Shown: positions 50,908 through 60,804 of the stretch, one piece after another | How positions within the stretch are numbered: position 1 is the first letter of the stretch | Layout: every line of letters begins with the position of its first letter | Assembly (NCBI RefSeq): GCF_026262505.1 | Contig: NC_067203.1 | Coordinates: 18,085,411-18,149,410 of the forward strand | Source of the DNA: Trichomonas vaginalis G3 | Taxonomy: Eukaryota; Parabasalia; Trichomonadida; Trichomonadidae | Reading direction: 5' to 3' | DNA length: 64,000 bases | Made by a program: the position numbers and the translations under genes | Notes under the pieces: model-generated | What the model saw: the letters and a program-made list of their open reading frames with translations, nothing else | Told to the model about the DNA's origin: nothing | Database searches by the model: none

Positions 50908-51035
50908 TTAAGGGTGCACTTACGTTCCTATGACATGGTATTCAATTTGGATGTTTAAGGTTAACTTTCAATGACTCTTCAAGCCGGTTGTCAAAAATTT
51001 GAATTAAAGTCAGATGGGCGTAAGTGCACTCTTAA
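50908..51035. mobile_element. 128-bp MITE-like inverted repeat
   Basis: TTAAGGGTGCACTTACG at the left pairs with CGTAAGTGCACTCTTAA at the right, 16 of 17 bases. The interior is non-coding. A diverged partial copy (AAGGTTGATTTTCAATGA..., GTTGTCAAAAATT) lies at 51227-51298. Confidence 0.7.
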
Positions 51036-51427
51036 TATTCAAGCTTTACTTCCCAAATTTTCAAAGGTCAAAAGTCAATATTTTTGGTCAGCCATCTAAA
51101 TCCCTATATAGTACCTAAGATGTCTTTTAAACTTTTTTACTATTAAAATAATGAAATGCTGACATTATGAATGCATGTCAAAAAGTGGGAAACACACCAT
51201 TAAAGTTGAATTTACAATTCTGTTTTTAAGGTTGATTTTCAATGAAACTTCGCGCCCGTTGTCAAAAATTATTGTTAAGGTGCTTACACTTAATCAACTA
51301 TTCTCTAATATTAGGTACAATATAATGAATTATAATAAATATTTGACGATGAAAGTGGATTTTTAATCTTTTTGACATCGTTTGTTAATCGGTCGTACTC
51401 ATGCTTATCATCTTAATTATTCAAACA

Positions 51428-51688
51428 ATGGGATACGACGAAGGATATGAGCATTATGAAATACTTAAGAATAAGTATGATGGATACATTCGAGTATGGG
51501 ATGAAATATACAGAATTAATTCAGAGAATAAAGGTTCAATAACAAGATTAGTCATAGATATCAAGGATAACTTGATTGATACTAAATATTTTACACCACA
51601 ACAGATAATTAACAAGATAAGAAAAGTTAGTAAAACTCGTTTACGTTATCGTCATGAGTACATAGAGTTAATGAAGAGATTGTTGTAA
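51428..51688 (+). pseudogene. Ankyrin gene 1, 5' part (split by palindromic element)
   Basis: From ATG 51428, 86 codons of the DUF3447-type N-terminal helix domain (YEHYEILKNKYDGYIRVWDE, YRHEYIELMKRLL), ending in a stop supplied by the palindromic element. The matching N-terminus at 57345 runs on without a break after the equivalent Tyr-Leu-Lys-Leu-Ala-Lys, so the coding sequence here is interrupted and resumes at about 52935. TCAAACAATG surrounds the start. Confidence 0.75.
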
Positions 51689-52934
51689 ACAGAAATTCAT
51701 CAAAAGTGACACCTCAGAAAAGCTAAAATATTGAATTTTTGGAACTTTTGATAGAGCACGTTTTTAAATATTAATTAAAGTAAATGTATATTTTGTAAAG
51801 ATTCTTTTTAATAAAAAAATAAAATTTTGAAGAAGAACACAAAATCTTCTGAAAAATAATATCACATAAACTCATATTATTTTCTAATATATAACTATTT
51901 TATATAAAAATCAAATTCAATGATCTTAAAAGCGAAGGATAAACCTCAAAATTTACGAATATAATGAGTGGGAATATAATGCTTATCTATCATAAAACCA
52001 TATGAAATATCAATTTTTGCTTTACGCCTAATTTTGACGACAATTAGCAAAAAATGTTAAATGTTAACACTCAGTCCATTTGAATATGAAAAATAAAAAT
52101 TGACTTTGATTAAATGTTTTTATTTATCATGCAATTCTTCTTGCGACCAAAGATTTGAATAAAAGTTCAAAAAATAAGATAGCTTAAAAAATAATATACG
52201 GTAGTGTTTACTAATAGATGAATAGTATATAAATTCTATTAAAATGGATTTGATCCAAAAAAATATAAAACCAAAATAATTGTTATAATTTAAATGAAGA
52301 AGTAATTTAAAACGATTTTATTTATGATCAAATTTTATATATTTTTTTGGATCAAATCCATTTTAATAGAATTTATATACTATTCATCTATTAGTAAACA
52401 CTACCGTATATTATTTTTTAAGCTATCTTATTTTTTGAACTTTTATTCAAATCTTTGGTCGCAAGAAGAATTGCATGATAAATAAAAACATTTAATCAAA
52501 GTCAATTTTATTTTTCATATTCAAATGGACTGAGTGTTAACATTTAACATTTTTTGCTAATTGTCGTCAAAAATTAGGCGTAAAGCAAAAATTGATATTT
52601 CATATGGTTTTATGATAGATAAGCATTATATTCCCACTCATTATATTCGTAAATTTTGAGGTTTATCCTTCGCTTTTAAGATCATTGAATTTGATTTTTA
52701 TATAAAATAGTTATATATTAGAAAATAATATGAGTTTATGTGATATTATTTTTCAGAAGATTTCATTCTATATGCCTATGAAAAGTACTCTCAAAACTAA
52801 CTTTTTCCTAATTATAATTAAATCTAGAATATTGTATTATGCTTAGTATTATTTCATTTTTCTCATTCAATTTAGAATTTACAAATGTCAAAAAATTGAG
52901 AGCTGTCACTTTTGATGAATTTCTGTTTATTACA
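51684..52934. mobile_element. Palindromic (foldback) element, copy 2, inside ankyrin gene 1
   Basis: 1251 bp. Ends: TGTAAACAGAAATTCATCAA and, read inward, TGTAATAAACAGAAATTCAT. After ~25 shared terminal bases the outer ~150 bases of the two arms differ. The next ~420 bases are a near-perfect inverted repeat around a ~60-base loop (about 52271-52333). No transposase. AGATT occurs on both flanks (51677 and 52935), a possible part of a target duplication. Confidence 0.9.
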
Positions 52935-54476
52935 AGATTAGCCGAAGAATATCATTGTGAAAATAGTTTGAGAATTTCATTTCTTTCAGAATATGATAAA
53001 GACATTAAAAATACATATAAAGAGGCAATATTAAATGATGACAAAGAAGCATTAATGCAATTCTTGAAAAGTGAGAGTTTTGATCTCAATGAATTACTTG
53101 CAAATTGTTGCTTAAATAGAGCCGTTAATTGTTTTGAGTTATTAAGAACAGAATTCAATGTGGAAATCACCAAAAAATGCCTTGATAATGCAGTTAAAGG
53201 AAACAATCAATATATCATACAAGAATGTTTGAATGAACAAAATCCTGATACATCTACAATTGAAGCTGCAATTGCATCACATGATATTGATACTTTTATG
53301 AGTTTGATTGATGATTACAACATACAATTTTCGGAATTCCATATGCCAATACTACCTTTATGTTATGATTACCTAAATCTCCATGTCTTTCTCGTTTATT
53401 TACTTCATTATAACGATTTGGACGGATGTTTACGATTTTCTCCAGTGTTTCATATTAGAGATCTTTGTAGATATTTGTATAATAATGGTGGAAATGTCCT
53501 GACAGCGGACCCACATGGTGCAACAGCTCTTCATACTTCAATTTTTGAAAATCAAATAGATATTGCAAAAGATTTTATTTCATATGGAAGTGATATTGAA
53601 GCAAAAGTTAGTTTAGCTGGACGTCCACTTAATTTTGCCGTGTCTAATAATAATACTGCAATGGTGGAGTTACTTGTTTCGCATGGGGCTAATGTCAACA
53701 TTAATGATCCAAAAAATGATTTTTCACTGCTTCATATTGCAACAATACTGAAAAATAAAAATATTATTGAAATTCTAATTAAAAATAGTGTACAAGTAAA
53801 TGGAGATCAGAACAAATATAATCTCACCCCTATTTTTTTAGCATCACTTTTGAATTATAAAGAAATTGTTCAACTTCTGATATCGCATGGTGCAAGAATC
53901 AGTAAAACAGATAAATTTGGAAATAATGCTGTTGCATATGCATTATTGTATAACAATAACGAATTCATGAAAAGAACTCTTAACCAATTTCACTCAGTGA
54001 CAAAACTTATAAATTATAAAACATTTGATTTGGAAAGCAATAACACTGATTTGATCGATCTTCTTTCATATAGTGCAAATGTTAATGGACAAAATACTCA
54101 TAAGAATTCACCTCTGCATATAGCAGCATTAATGTCTAATAAGGAAAACGCTGAAAAATTAATTTCTCATGGTGCTGATATAAATTCTTTAAATAAGAAT
54201 GGTCAGACACCCCTTGACATAGCTATAATGCGTTGTCAGAAAGACTATGGCCAAGATTTTTTGGATTTTGAAGAAGAAAATAACCAAAATTCTCTTGATT
54301 TTTGTCAGAAGAAAAGCGAAATGGTAGCTTTGTTAACATTGCATCATGGATATTCTAATTCTATCATGGAGTTCAAAAGTAATAATATTGTAGAAATAAT
54401 GTTCGATTATTTCTGGGAGAGACGTGAAATTCGAAAACCTAGTGTAACTCTTATTTTAGTGGAAATAGAACAATGA
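52839..54476 (+). CDS. Ankyrin gene 1, main part with element-derived start
   Basis: 545 codons. The first ~32 codons (ATG 52839 to about 52934) come from the palindromic element; true gene sequence starts at TRLAEEYHCENSLRISF. Residues 60-190 are the DUF3447-type middle region (NRAVNCFELLRTEFNVEITK, DIDTFMSLIDDY). From about residue 225 there are nine or so ankyrin repeats (GATALHTSIFENQIDIAKDF, VELLVSHGANVNINDPKNDF, KNSPLHIAALMSNKENAEKL). Ankyrin proteins mediate protein contacts. If transcribed from within the element it would make a protein lacking the N-terminal domain. Confidence 0.75.
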   Translation: MLSIISFFSFNLEFTNVKKLRAVTFDEFLFITRLAEEYHCENSLRISFLSEYDKDIKNTYKEAILNDDKEALMQFLKSESFDLNELLANCCLNRAVNCFELLRTEFNVEITKKCLDNAVKGNNQYIIQECLNEQNPDTSTIEAAIASHDIDTFMSLIDDYNIQFSEFHMPILPLCYDYLNLHVFLVYLLHYNDLDGCLRFSPVFHIRDLCRYLYNNGGNVLTADPHGATALHTSIFENQIDIAKDFISYGSDIEAKVSLAGRPLNFAVSNNNTAMVELLVSHGANVNINDPKNDFSLLHIATILKNKNIIEILIKNSVQVNGDQNKYNLTPIFLASLLNYKEIVQLLISHGARISKTDKFGNNAVAYALLYNNNEFMKRTLNQFHSVTKLINYKTFDLESNNTDLIDLLSYSANVNGQNTHKNSPLHIAALMSNKENAEKLISHGADINSLNKNGQTPLDIAIMRCQKDYGQDFLDFEEENNQNSLDFCQKKSEMVALLTLHHGYSNSIMEFKSNNIVEIMFDYFWERREIRKPSVTLILVEIEQ

Positions 54477-55679
54477 CAAATCACTGTCTAAAGTTAATTA
54501 TCAAAACATTTAGATTAATACTAATTGGACTGATTTTATTGCGATTCTCTATTATTCCTATTGATATCTTTTTATATTATATTGATAAAGCTATTTTTTG
54601 GTATTAAAATGTTTAGGAAGATTCTTTCCATTATTCCTTAAAGTTTAATAATAATATCTTATGCTATTAAACTTTATATATTGACATTTTAACTCTCCAC
54701 TCTTACTTATTGATATAGCTTGCTTGTTAATGATTTATAAATGCGACAACAAATCTGTGCTTTATTATTGTTATATATTCATTTCATATCTATGAACTTA
54801 ATCAAAATTCATAAAATATTTTATGCAAAATCTTAATTGTCATAGTTTTCCACATGTATAACATATGATAAGGATGTTGCTTTGCGAAAAAAACTGATAC
54901 GCTAGCAACTTTATCCAAATATCCTATATCACGATATTTGGCACCTTTCTACCTCGCTTTAGTGGCACTTTTTAAAAATGAGAATCATGATATATTTGAA
55001 ATTCCATTTTTTTCGATGAATACTAGTTTAATGGTATCAAACAAATAATAAATTTCACGATTTTACTGATTTTTTTGAAGTTGCTACTTCCATTCAATTT
55101 TTCGTGCTATTTGGCCGGGTTTTTGTCAGAATCGCACGTTTTTATTTTATGATTTTTGGAATCTGTACATATAGGAAAGCTTATAGAACCCCCATGATAT
55201 TTTGTCAAAAATGCGATTTGCGATTGTCAAATATCCTAAAATTGCGATTAATGATATAACTGTTCCATTATACTGCTCTTGGTTTGTTAATAATAATTTC
55301 AAAAATTCACAATAGGAATCTTTCAAATCAAAAATGAGTTAATTTTATTCGATAGATTTCTATGAAAATAATATATAGTTCAAATGTAAAATTCAATTAC
55401 ATCATTTTCCGAAGTGGATATTATGAATAAGTGTTGATTTTGATATAGAATATATTTTTTCCTCAAATATTCATCCATGATCTGCTAACTACACCACAGT
55501 GAAACAATGGGAAATGACATTTTTCTTCATAAACACTTAACATTTTTCAAATATGAATCCTTAATTGGATATTTCTCAATTTAAACATTCAGAATCCACA
55601 TAAAATTTCCCATATATTAAAGGATTGTCTATTCTAAAACCTATTTATTAATTATTGAAATAAAAATTCAATTTTAATA
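54477..55679. other. Intergenic stretch
   Basis: 1.2 kb of AT-rich DNA with no supported gene, RNA or clear repeat on either strand. Confidence 0.45.
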
Positions 55680-55860
55680 AAAAAGAAAAGCAAAGAGAGA
55701 GGAAGAGGAAGAAGAGAGAAAGAAAAAGAAGAGAAAGAAAGAGAGGGAGAGAAGAGGGAAAAAAAGGGCGGCGTGCTTAGAATGAACTTTGTGGCCGAGC
55801 ATTCGGAAAAGGCCGGAGCCGAAGGCGAAGGTCTTTTCCGAATGCGAGGTAAAAAATTAT
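55680..55860. repeat. Purine tract and GC hairpin
   Basis: A nearly pure A/G tract (about 55680-55770) is followed by a GC-rich hairpin: CATTCGGAAAAG (55800) pairs perfectly with CTTTTCCGAATG (55834-55845), with internal GC-rich pairing. Layout parallels 10617-10780. Confidence 0.65.
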
Positions 55861-56089
55861 TAGATATTTTAAGTTGCACGCAAGAGACCTAAAATTAGTG
55901 CTATAAAAGTGACACCGGTCGCAAAACGGCATCCTTACATATGATTTTCCACTAATGAATTTCAATGATATTTTATATGATAAAATGCAAATATGTGAAA
56001 ATTTTGATGGCAAATTTTTTCCAGAAATTTTTTTAATGTCTGTTCAAGACATCCACCCAAATAAATACAGTGAATTTCGAAGTATCTAC

Positions 56090-57341
56090 TGTAATAAACA
56101 GAAATTCATCAAAAGTAACAGCTCTTGATTTTTTGACATTTGTAAATTCTAAATTGAATGAGAAAAATGAAATAATACTAAGCATAATACAATATTCTAG
56201 ATTTAATTATAATTAGGAAAAAGTTAGTTTTGAGAGTACTTTTCATAGGCATATAGAATGAAATCTTCTGAAAAATAATATCACATAAACTCATATTATT
56301 TTCTAATATATAACTATTTTATATAAAAATCAAATTCAATGATCTTAAAAGCGAAGGATAAACCTCAAAATTTACGAATATAATGAGTGGGAATATAATG
56401 CTTATCTATCATAAAACCATATGAAATATCAATTTTTGCTTTACGCCTAATTTTTGACGACAATTAGCAAAAAATGTTAAATGTTAACACTCAGTCCATT
56501 TGAATATGAAAAATAAAATTGACTTTGATTAAATGTTTTTATTTATCATGCAATTCTTCTTGCGACCAAAGATTTGAATAAAAGTTCAAAAAATAAGATA
56601 GCTTAAAAAATAATATACGGTAGTGTTTACTAATAGATGAATAGTATATAAATTCTATTAAAATGGATTTGATCCAAAAAAATATATAAAATTTGATCAT
56701 AAATAAAATCGTTTTAAATTACTTCTTCATTTAAATTATAACAATTATTTTTGGTTTTATATTTTTTTGGATCAAATCCATTTTAATAGAATTTATATAC
56801 TATTCATCTATTAGTAAACACTACCGTATATTATTTTTTAAGCTATCTTATTTTTTGAACTTTTATTCAAATCTTTGGTCGCAAGAAGAATTGCATGATA
56901 AATAAAAACATTTAATCAAAGTCAATTTTATTTTTCATATTCAAATGGACTGAGTGTTAACATTTAACATTTTTTGCTAATTGTCGTCAAAAATTAGGCG
57001 TAAAGCAAAAATTGATATTTCATATGGTTTTATGATAGATAAGCATTATATTCCCACTCATTATATTCGTAAATTTTGAGGTTTATCCTTCGCTTTTAAG
57101 ATCATTGAATTTGATTTTTATATAAAATAGTTATATATTAGAAAATAATATGAGTTTATGTGATATTATTTTTCAGAAGATTTTGTGTTCTTCTTCAAAA
57201 TTTTATTTTTTTATTAAAAAGAATCTTTACAAAATATACATTTACTTTAATTAATATTTAAAAACGTGCTCTATCAAAAGTTCCAAAAATTCAATATTTT
57301 AGCTTTTCTGAGGTGTCACTTTTGATGAATTTCTGTTTACA
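56090..57341. mobile_element. Palindromic (foldback) element, copy 3
   Basis: 1252 bp, the same element as copy 2 but inverted: its left arm has the TGTAATAAACAG end and its right arm the TGTAAACAG end. Sequence identity to copy 2 is very high, so both insertions are recent. The right end lies against the 5' codons of ankyrin gene 2. Confidence 0.92.
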
Positions 57342-58548
57342 ACACTACAAATATTATATCGATTCATATAATGCCTTGTATCAGTTAAAAACCGAAAAAG
57401 AAGAAGAATTAAACTCAATTTACAAAATGATCAAAACAGAATTGATTGATTCAAAGAAATATCTTCCTCAATATATTATAGGTGGTATTTTAGATATTAT
57501 CCCATATAATAACCGCTATACAAAGTCATATTTAAAACTTGCCAAACTCATTTGTGATGAATATTGTGTCAATGAGGCTAACGGTATTCCCATTGTTTCT
57601 AACTTCCTCTTCTATAAAGAATATGGAATTAAATTAAACAAAACACATAATTTCAATAAAATAAAATCAGAAAATTTCGATATTCACTCAGAAGATACAA
57701 TTTACAGAGCAATCATGAATAACGACCTAGAAAGATTCATCTCATTCACAGAAAGAGATGAATTTGATAAAGATCAAACACTTGATAGTAATTTATATCC
57801 AGATTATTTCCCCGGATATTTCTTACTTGAATTATGTTGTTACCATGGAGAAGTTGATTGTTTCAAGTTTTTAAGAACGAAATTTCACTCAGAAATAACT
57901 CAAACATGTCTAGAATTATCATTTTTAGGAGGAAATCCTGATATTATGAGTGAATGTTTGAAATATCAAAAACCTAATGAAAAATGCATGGAATATGCAA
58001 TTATTTCACATAACATTGATTTTGTTACATTCTTGTTGAATTAATACAATATAGGAATCGATTTAATTGTTTGCGGAAAATACAAAAATCTTGAATCATT
58101 CTTAGTTTATTTCGATCAAACCAACGATTTTAACAAATGCTTTTTTAATTCAGTGCTGTTCAATATTCCATCTCTTTGCAATTATTTCCTTTCACATGGT
58201 GCAAATATCAATGAAAAAAATAAAGATGGAGAAACCGCTCTTCATATCGCAGCACGTTTTAATAGTAAAGAAACAATTGAATTTCTTCTTTCGCATGATG
58301 TATATATCAATGATAAAAATAAAGATGGAGAAACCGCTCTTCATATTGCAGCACGTTTTAATAGTAAAGAAACAATTGAATTTCTTCTTTCGCATCGTGC
58401 AAATATCAATTATAAAAATAAAGACGGCGGAAAGGCTCTTCATATTGCAGCACGTTTTAAGAGTAAATCAGCAGCCGAGGTTCTTATTTCACATGGTGCA
58501 AATATCAATGAAAAAGATGAACATGAAGAAACCGCTCTTCATATAGTT
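57342..58548 (+). pseudogene. Ankyrin gene 2, hit by two elements and one stop
   Basis: DUF3447-type ankyrin gene. The N-terminal domain (YKYYIDSYNALYQLKTEKEE) begins directly after the palindromic element; an ATG at 57313 inside the element opens the same frame. The frame runs to TAA 58042-58044 (LLN-stop-YNIGIDL, where related genes have an acidic residue), continues in the same frame with YKNLESFLVYFDQTNDFNKC, then four ankyrin repeats (GETALHIAARFNSKETIEFL repeated almost exactly), and is cut at TALHI by Polinton C. So three separate lesions: 5' insertion, nonsense codon, 3' insertion. Repeats 1 and 2 are nearly identical at DNA level, a recent duplication. Confidence 0.85.
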
Positions 58549-58751
58549 AGTACACCAGTCTTGGGTATGGTGGCACTGCGTTCCACCTTACCCAATACTT
58601 GTGAATTTGACACTTTACAAAACCGTTAACGTACATTTTACAACATGAACGCAAAAACTAACTTAACCTTAAATATTTACAAAGCCGCCAACCATTTCAC
58701 CTCACTAACGAACTCACTAATGAAAAAATAAACGTTCTCATAAATTTTCTT

Positions 58752-59021
58752 CTATATCTTCATCGTCAATGTTAACTCTATTGTAGTCATACTTGAAGTC
58801 ATAAAGTTTCTCAAGTTTTGAAATGCATAGTGTCTTGTTAACTTACCTTCATCATCATAAGTTTTTATAAAACTACCATGACAATCTTTATACACAGTCA
58901 ATGAAAAGTCAACTGGTCTAGGATGAAGTGTAAAGAACATGTTATGCTCGAAGAAGAAATAAATGTTTAAATGTATGTTTGTTATATTTTCGATTTGTAT
59001 GAGTTGCTTTTGTTCTGTCAT
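58752..59021 (-). CDS. Small Polinton C protein
   Basis: 89 codons, looks whole. Starts MTEQKQLIQIENITNIHLNI with an aromatic-rich beta-like middle. No known domain. First gene inside the left terminus, separated by about 160 bases from the next gene by the palindromic module. Confidence 0.45.
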   Translation of the reverse strand: MTEQKQLIQIENITNIHLNIYFFFEHNMFFTLHPRPVDFSLTVYKDCHGSFIKTYDDEGKLTRHYAFQNLRNFMTSSMTTIELTLTMKI

Positions 59022-59111
59022 TTACATCCAAATAAAATTTTCAGTAAAATAAACTTAAAAATTAATGATATCACCACCCTCACACGTATGAAAACATAGC
59101 ACAAAAATAAA

Positions 59112-59165
59112 TTTAGGTGAAGTGGTGAAATCTCACCTCTTTTTTCACCTGTTTTTTCACCCACT
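59112..59165. repeat. Palindromic KilA-N-end module, copy in Polinton C
   Basis: TTTAGGTGAAGTGGTGAAAT followed by CTCACCTC and two TTTTTTCACC runs, nearly the same as 15449-15500 in Polinton B. The conserved ACAAAAATAAATTTAG lead-in, elsewhere the end of a KilA-N gene, is present without the gene. Confidence 0.65.
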
Positions 59166-59178
59166 TGAATTCATTGCT

Positions 59179-59682
59179 TTATAACTCTCTTCCTTGGTTT
59201 CTTTTAGTTGCTTTCTTCGTCTTCTCCAACTTGACTGTCTTTCTTCTTCGTCCGTAATGATACCAGTTACTTCCACCAGTCAATGGGTCAAATGGTCTTT
59301 CGTAAGGGTTTCCATACATTCCATAGGGACCATACGGAAGAACTACTGGTGGAGGAAGAGTTCCATCGACTCTATTTAAATGCATTGTTTCACCTTTCAT
59401 CTGGTCATTAAAGTCTTTTGCGTGTTTTGCAAACTCATCGTCCTTTCCTAAAGCATTTTCCGACTCAGTCGCAACCAAATTGGATGCTTTATTTATGAGT
59501 CCTATTTTATTTAATCTTAACTTCTTTGCAACCCAGCCTCCAATCTTCCCTTTATTTGCATCTAATGTCTTCGAAACTCTTCCTCCACTCATTTTATTTA
59601 CTGCGTCATAAGCTCCAAGTGCTTTTGCTCCAAATGCTAATGCTTTTGTTCCCATTGCGCCTAAAGCTGCCCAAGCTACCAT
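59179..59682 (-). CDS. Gly/Ala-rich amphipathic virion-type protein (Polinton C)
   Basis: 167 codons, looks whole. Residues 1-30 are a hydrophobic Ala/Gly helix (WAALGAMGTKALAFGAKALG). Residues 35-60 hold Gly/Lys repeats, then a charged helix, a Pro/Gly/Tyr-rich segment (PYGPYGMYGNPYERPFDP) and a basic tail (YGRRRKTVKLEKTKKATKR). The layout is like adenovirus pVI-type internal proteins by composition only. Start abuts the stop of the upstream gene. Confidence 0.5.
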   Translation of the reverse strand: MVAWAALGAMGTKALAFGAKALGAYDAVNKMSGGRVSKTLDANKGKIGGWVAKKLRLNKIGLINKASNLVATESENALGKDDEFAKHAKDFNDQMKGETMHLNRVDGTLPPPVVLPYGPYGMYGNPYERPFDPLTGGSNWYHYGRRRKTVKLEKTKKATKRNQGREL

Positions 59683-59907
59683 TTACACCATATTAAAATC
59701 ATCTCTCTTCAATATTATCTCATAAAAGTTCTCTTTACTGGAGAAAGTCAATGAAACATAAACATTCTCATGGACTTCGTCCTCGCCGCGTTGCGGCTTC
59801 ATAAACTTCTTTCTTATCTCATCTATACGCTTCAAAATGTCTGAACAATTGCTAACATCTTCTACAACAGTTATTTCATCATGAATGACCTTCAAGAACA
59901 AGCTCAT
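59683..59907 (-). CDS. Small Polinton C protein, 74 codons
   Basis: Looks whole. Starts MSLFLKVIHDEITVVEDVSN, mixed charged, ends ILKRDDFNMV. Head-to-tail with the next gene (stop at 59683-59685, next start at 59682). No known domain. Confidence 0.45.
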   Translation of the reverse strand: MSLFLKVIHDEITVVEDVSNCSDILKRIDEIRKKFMKPQRGEDEVHENVYVSLTFSSKENFYEIILKRDDFNMV

Positions 59908-60032
59908 TTAATATGCAATTAAAATCATCTCAATAATGAGTCCATCCTTTCCATCTTTAGGTAACACAACATCTTTCATTGAAGAAGGTTCGACAAGTTT
60001 ATGTTAACTTTACTGACAAAGTTTGTTATACT

Positions 60033-60788
60033 CTAATGCTTCGGTGGCGAATACATATAGTTTGAAAGACATAATATAGATTCTTCAGCAAATTCACTTA
60101 TACTGGATTTTATAACAATGTTCTCACGAGACCAAATACCACCAATTGACAATCTTGTAAGCAATCCTGCTGAACCTTCTACTGTAAACGTCGATGGTAA
60201 CATTCCACGAAGGTCATCTATTGACATCTTTGAGTCACTGAATTTAAATATTTTCTTAAAGCAATCGTCATTATCTAACCATGCAATAGCTTTGAAGTTT
60301 TCATTCGAATATACATCTGCTTCATTAAATGTAAAACCTGACTTCTTTGCAGAGATGACTTTAAAATCTATTGAGTTTGTTTCAAAATTATATGCTATGG
60401 TAACTTCTGAAGGTAATGGATGCCCTTCCGCAGTAAGTTGTTCTCTCACTACCGTTTGAAGCTTTGTATTAAAAACTTTCATGTCATCTCCTGTGTCTAG
60501 GTTCACATACACAGCAATAGGAAAACTATCTTGCTTCTTTGTTTCATCATTATATCTCAAAACATTAAAGTTCTTCAATAATATTGTTCTTCCTGCTGGA
60601 ATACTTCTAACTTGTCTTATTTCAATAGCTTTCTCACCTCCTACATACTCTACCCAGTGTCTTGGATATTCATAAGTATACTGACTTTCTTGAATTTTGG
60701 TAGGTTTCATCATAACATGTTCATAGTATATCTTTATACTCTTGTCAGTTAGACTCGGTGCTATGTTCTGAATATTTCTGACTTGCAT
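60033..60788 (-). CDS. Polinton C virion-type beta-rich protein
   Basis: 251 codons from ATG 60788 (MQVRNIQNIAPSLTDKSIKI), looks whole. The frame extends further upstream, but this Met leaves a 16-base divergent spacer to the ATPase gene. It is beta-rich by look, with alternating hydrophobic strands (RTILLKNFNVLRYND, EVTIAYNFETNSIDFKVISA, NIVIKSSISEFAEESILCLS), which would suit a jelly-roll penton-like capsid protein; no sequence motif proves it. Position next to the packaging ATPase supports a structural role. Confidence 0.5.
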   Translation of the reverse strand: MQVRNIQNIAPSLTDKSIKIYYEHVMMKPTKIQESQYTYEYPRHWVEYVGGEKAIEIRQVRSIPAGRTILLKNFNVLRYNDETKKQDSFPIAVYVNLDTGDDMKVFNTKLQTVVREQLTAEGHPLPSEVTIAYNFETNSIDFKVISAKKSGFTFNEADVYSNENFKAIAWLDNDDCFKKIFKFSDSKMSIDDLRGMLPSTFTVEGSAGLLTRLSIGGIWSRENIVIKSSISEFAEESILCLSNYMYSPPKH

Positions 60789-60804
60789 TTTTAATGGAGA
60801 TAAA

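Noticed and set aside
58192-58546. Frames on both strands overlapping the ankyrin repeats
   Set aside because: Shadows of the repeat-coding strand; the plus frame with GETALHIAA is the real one.
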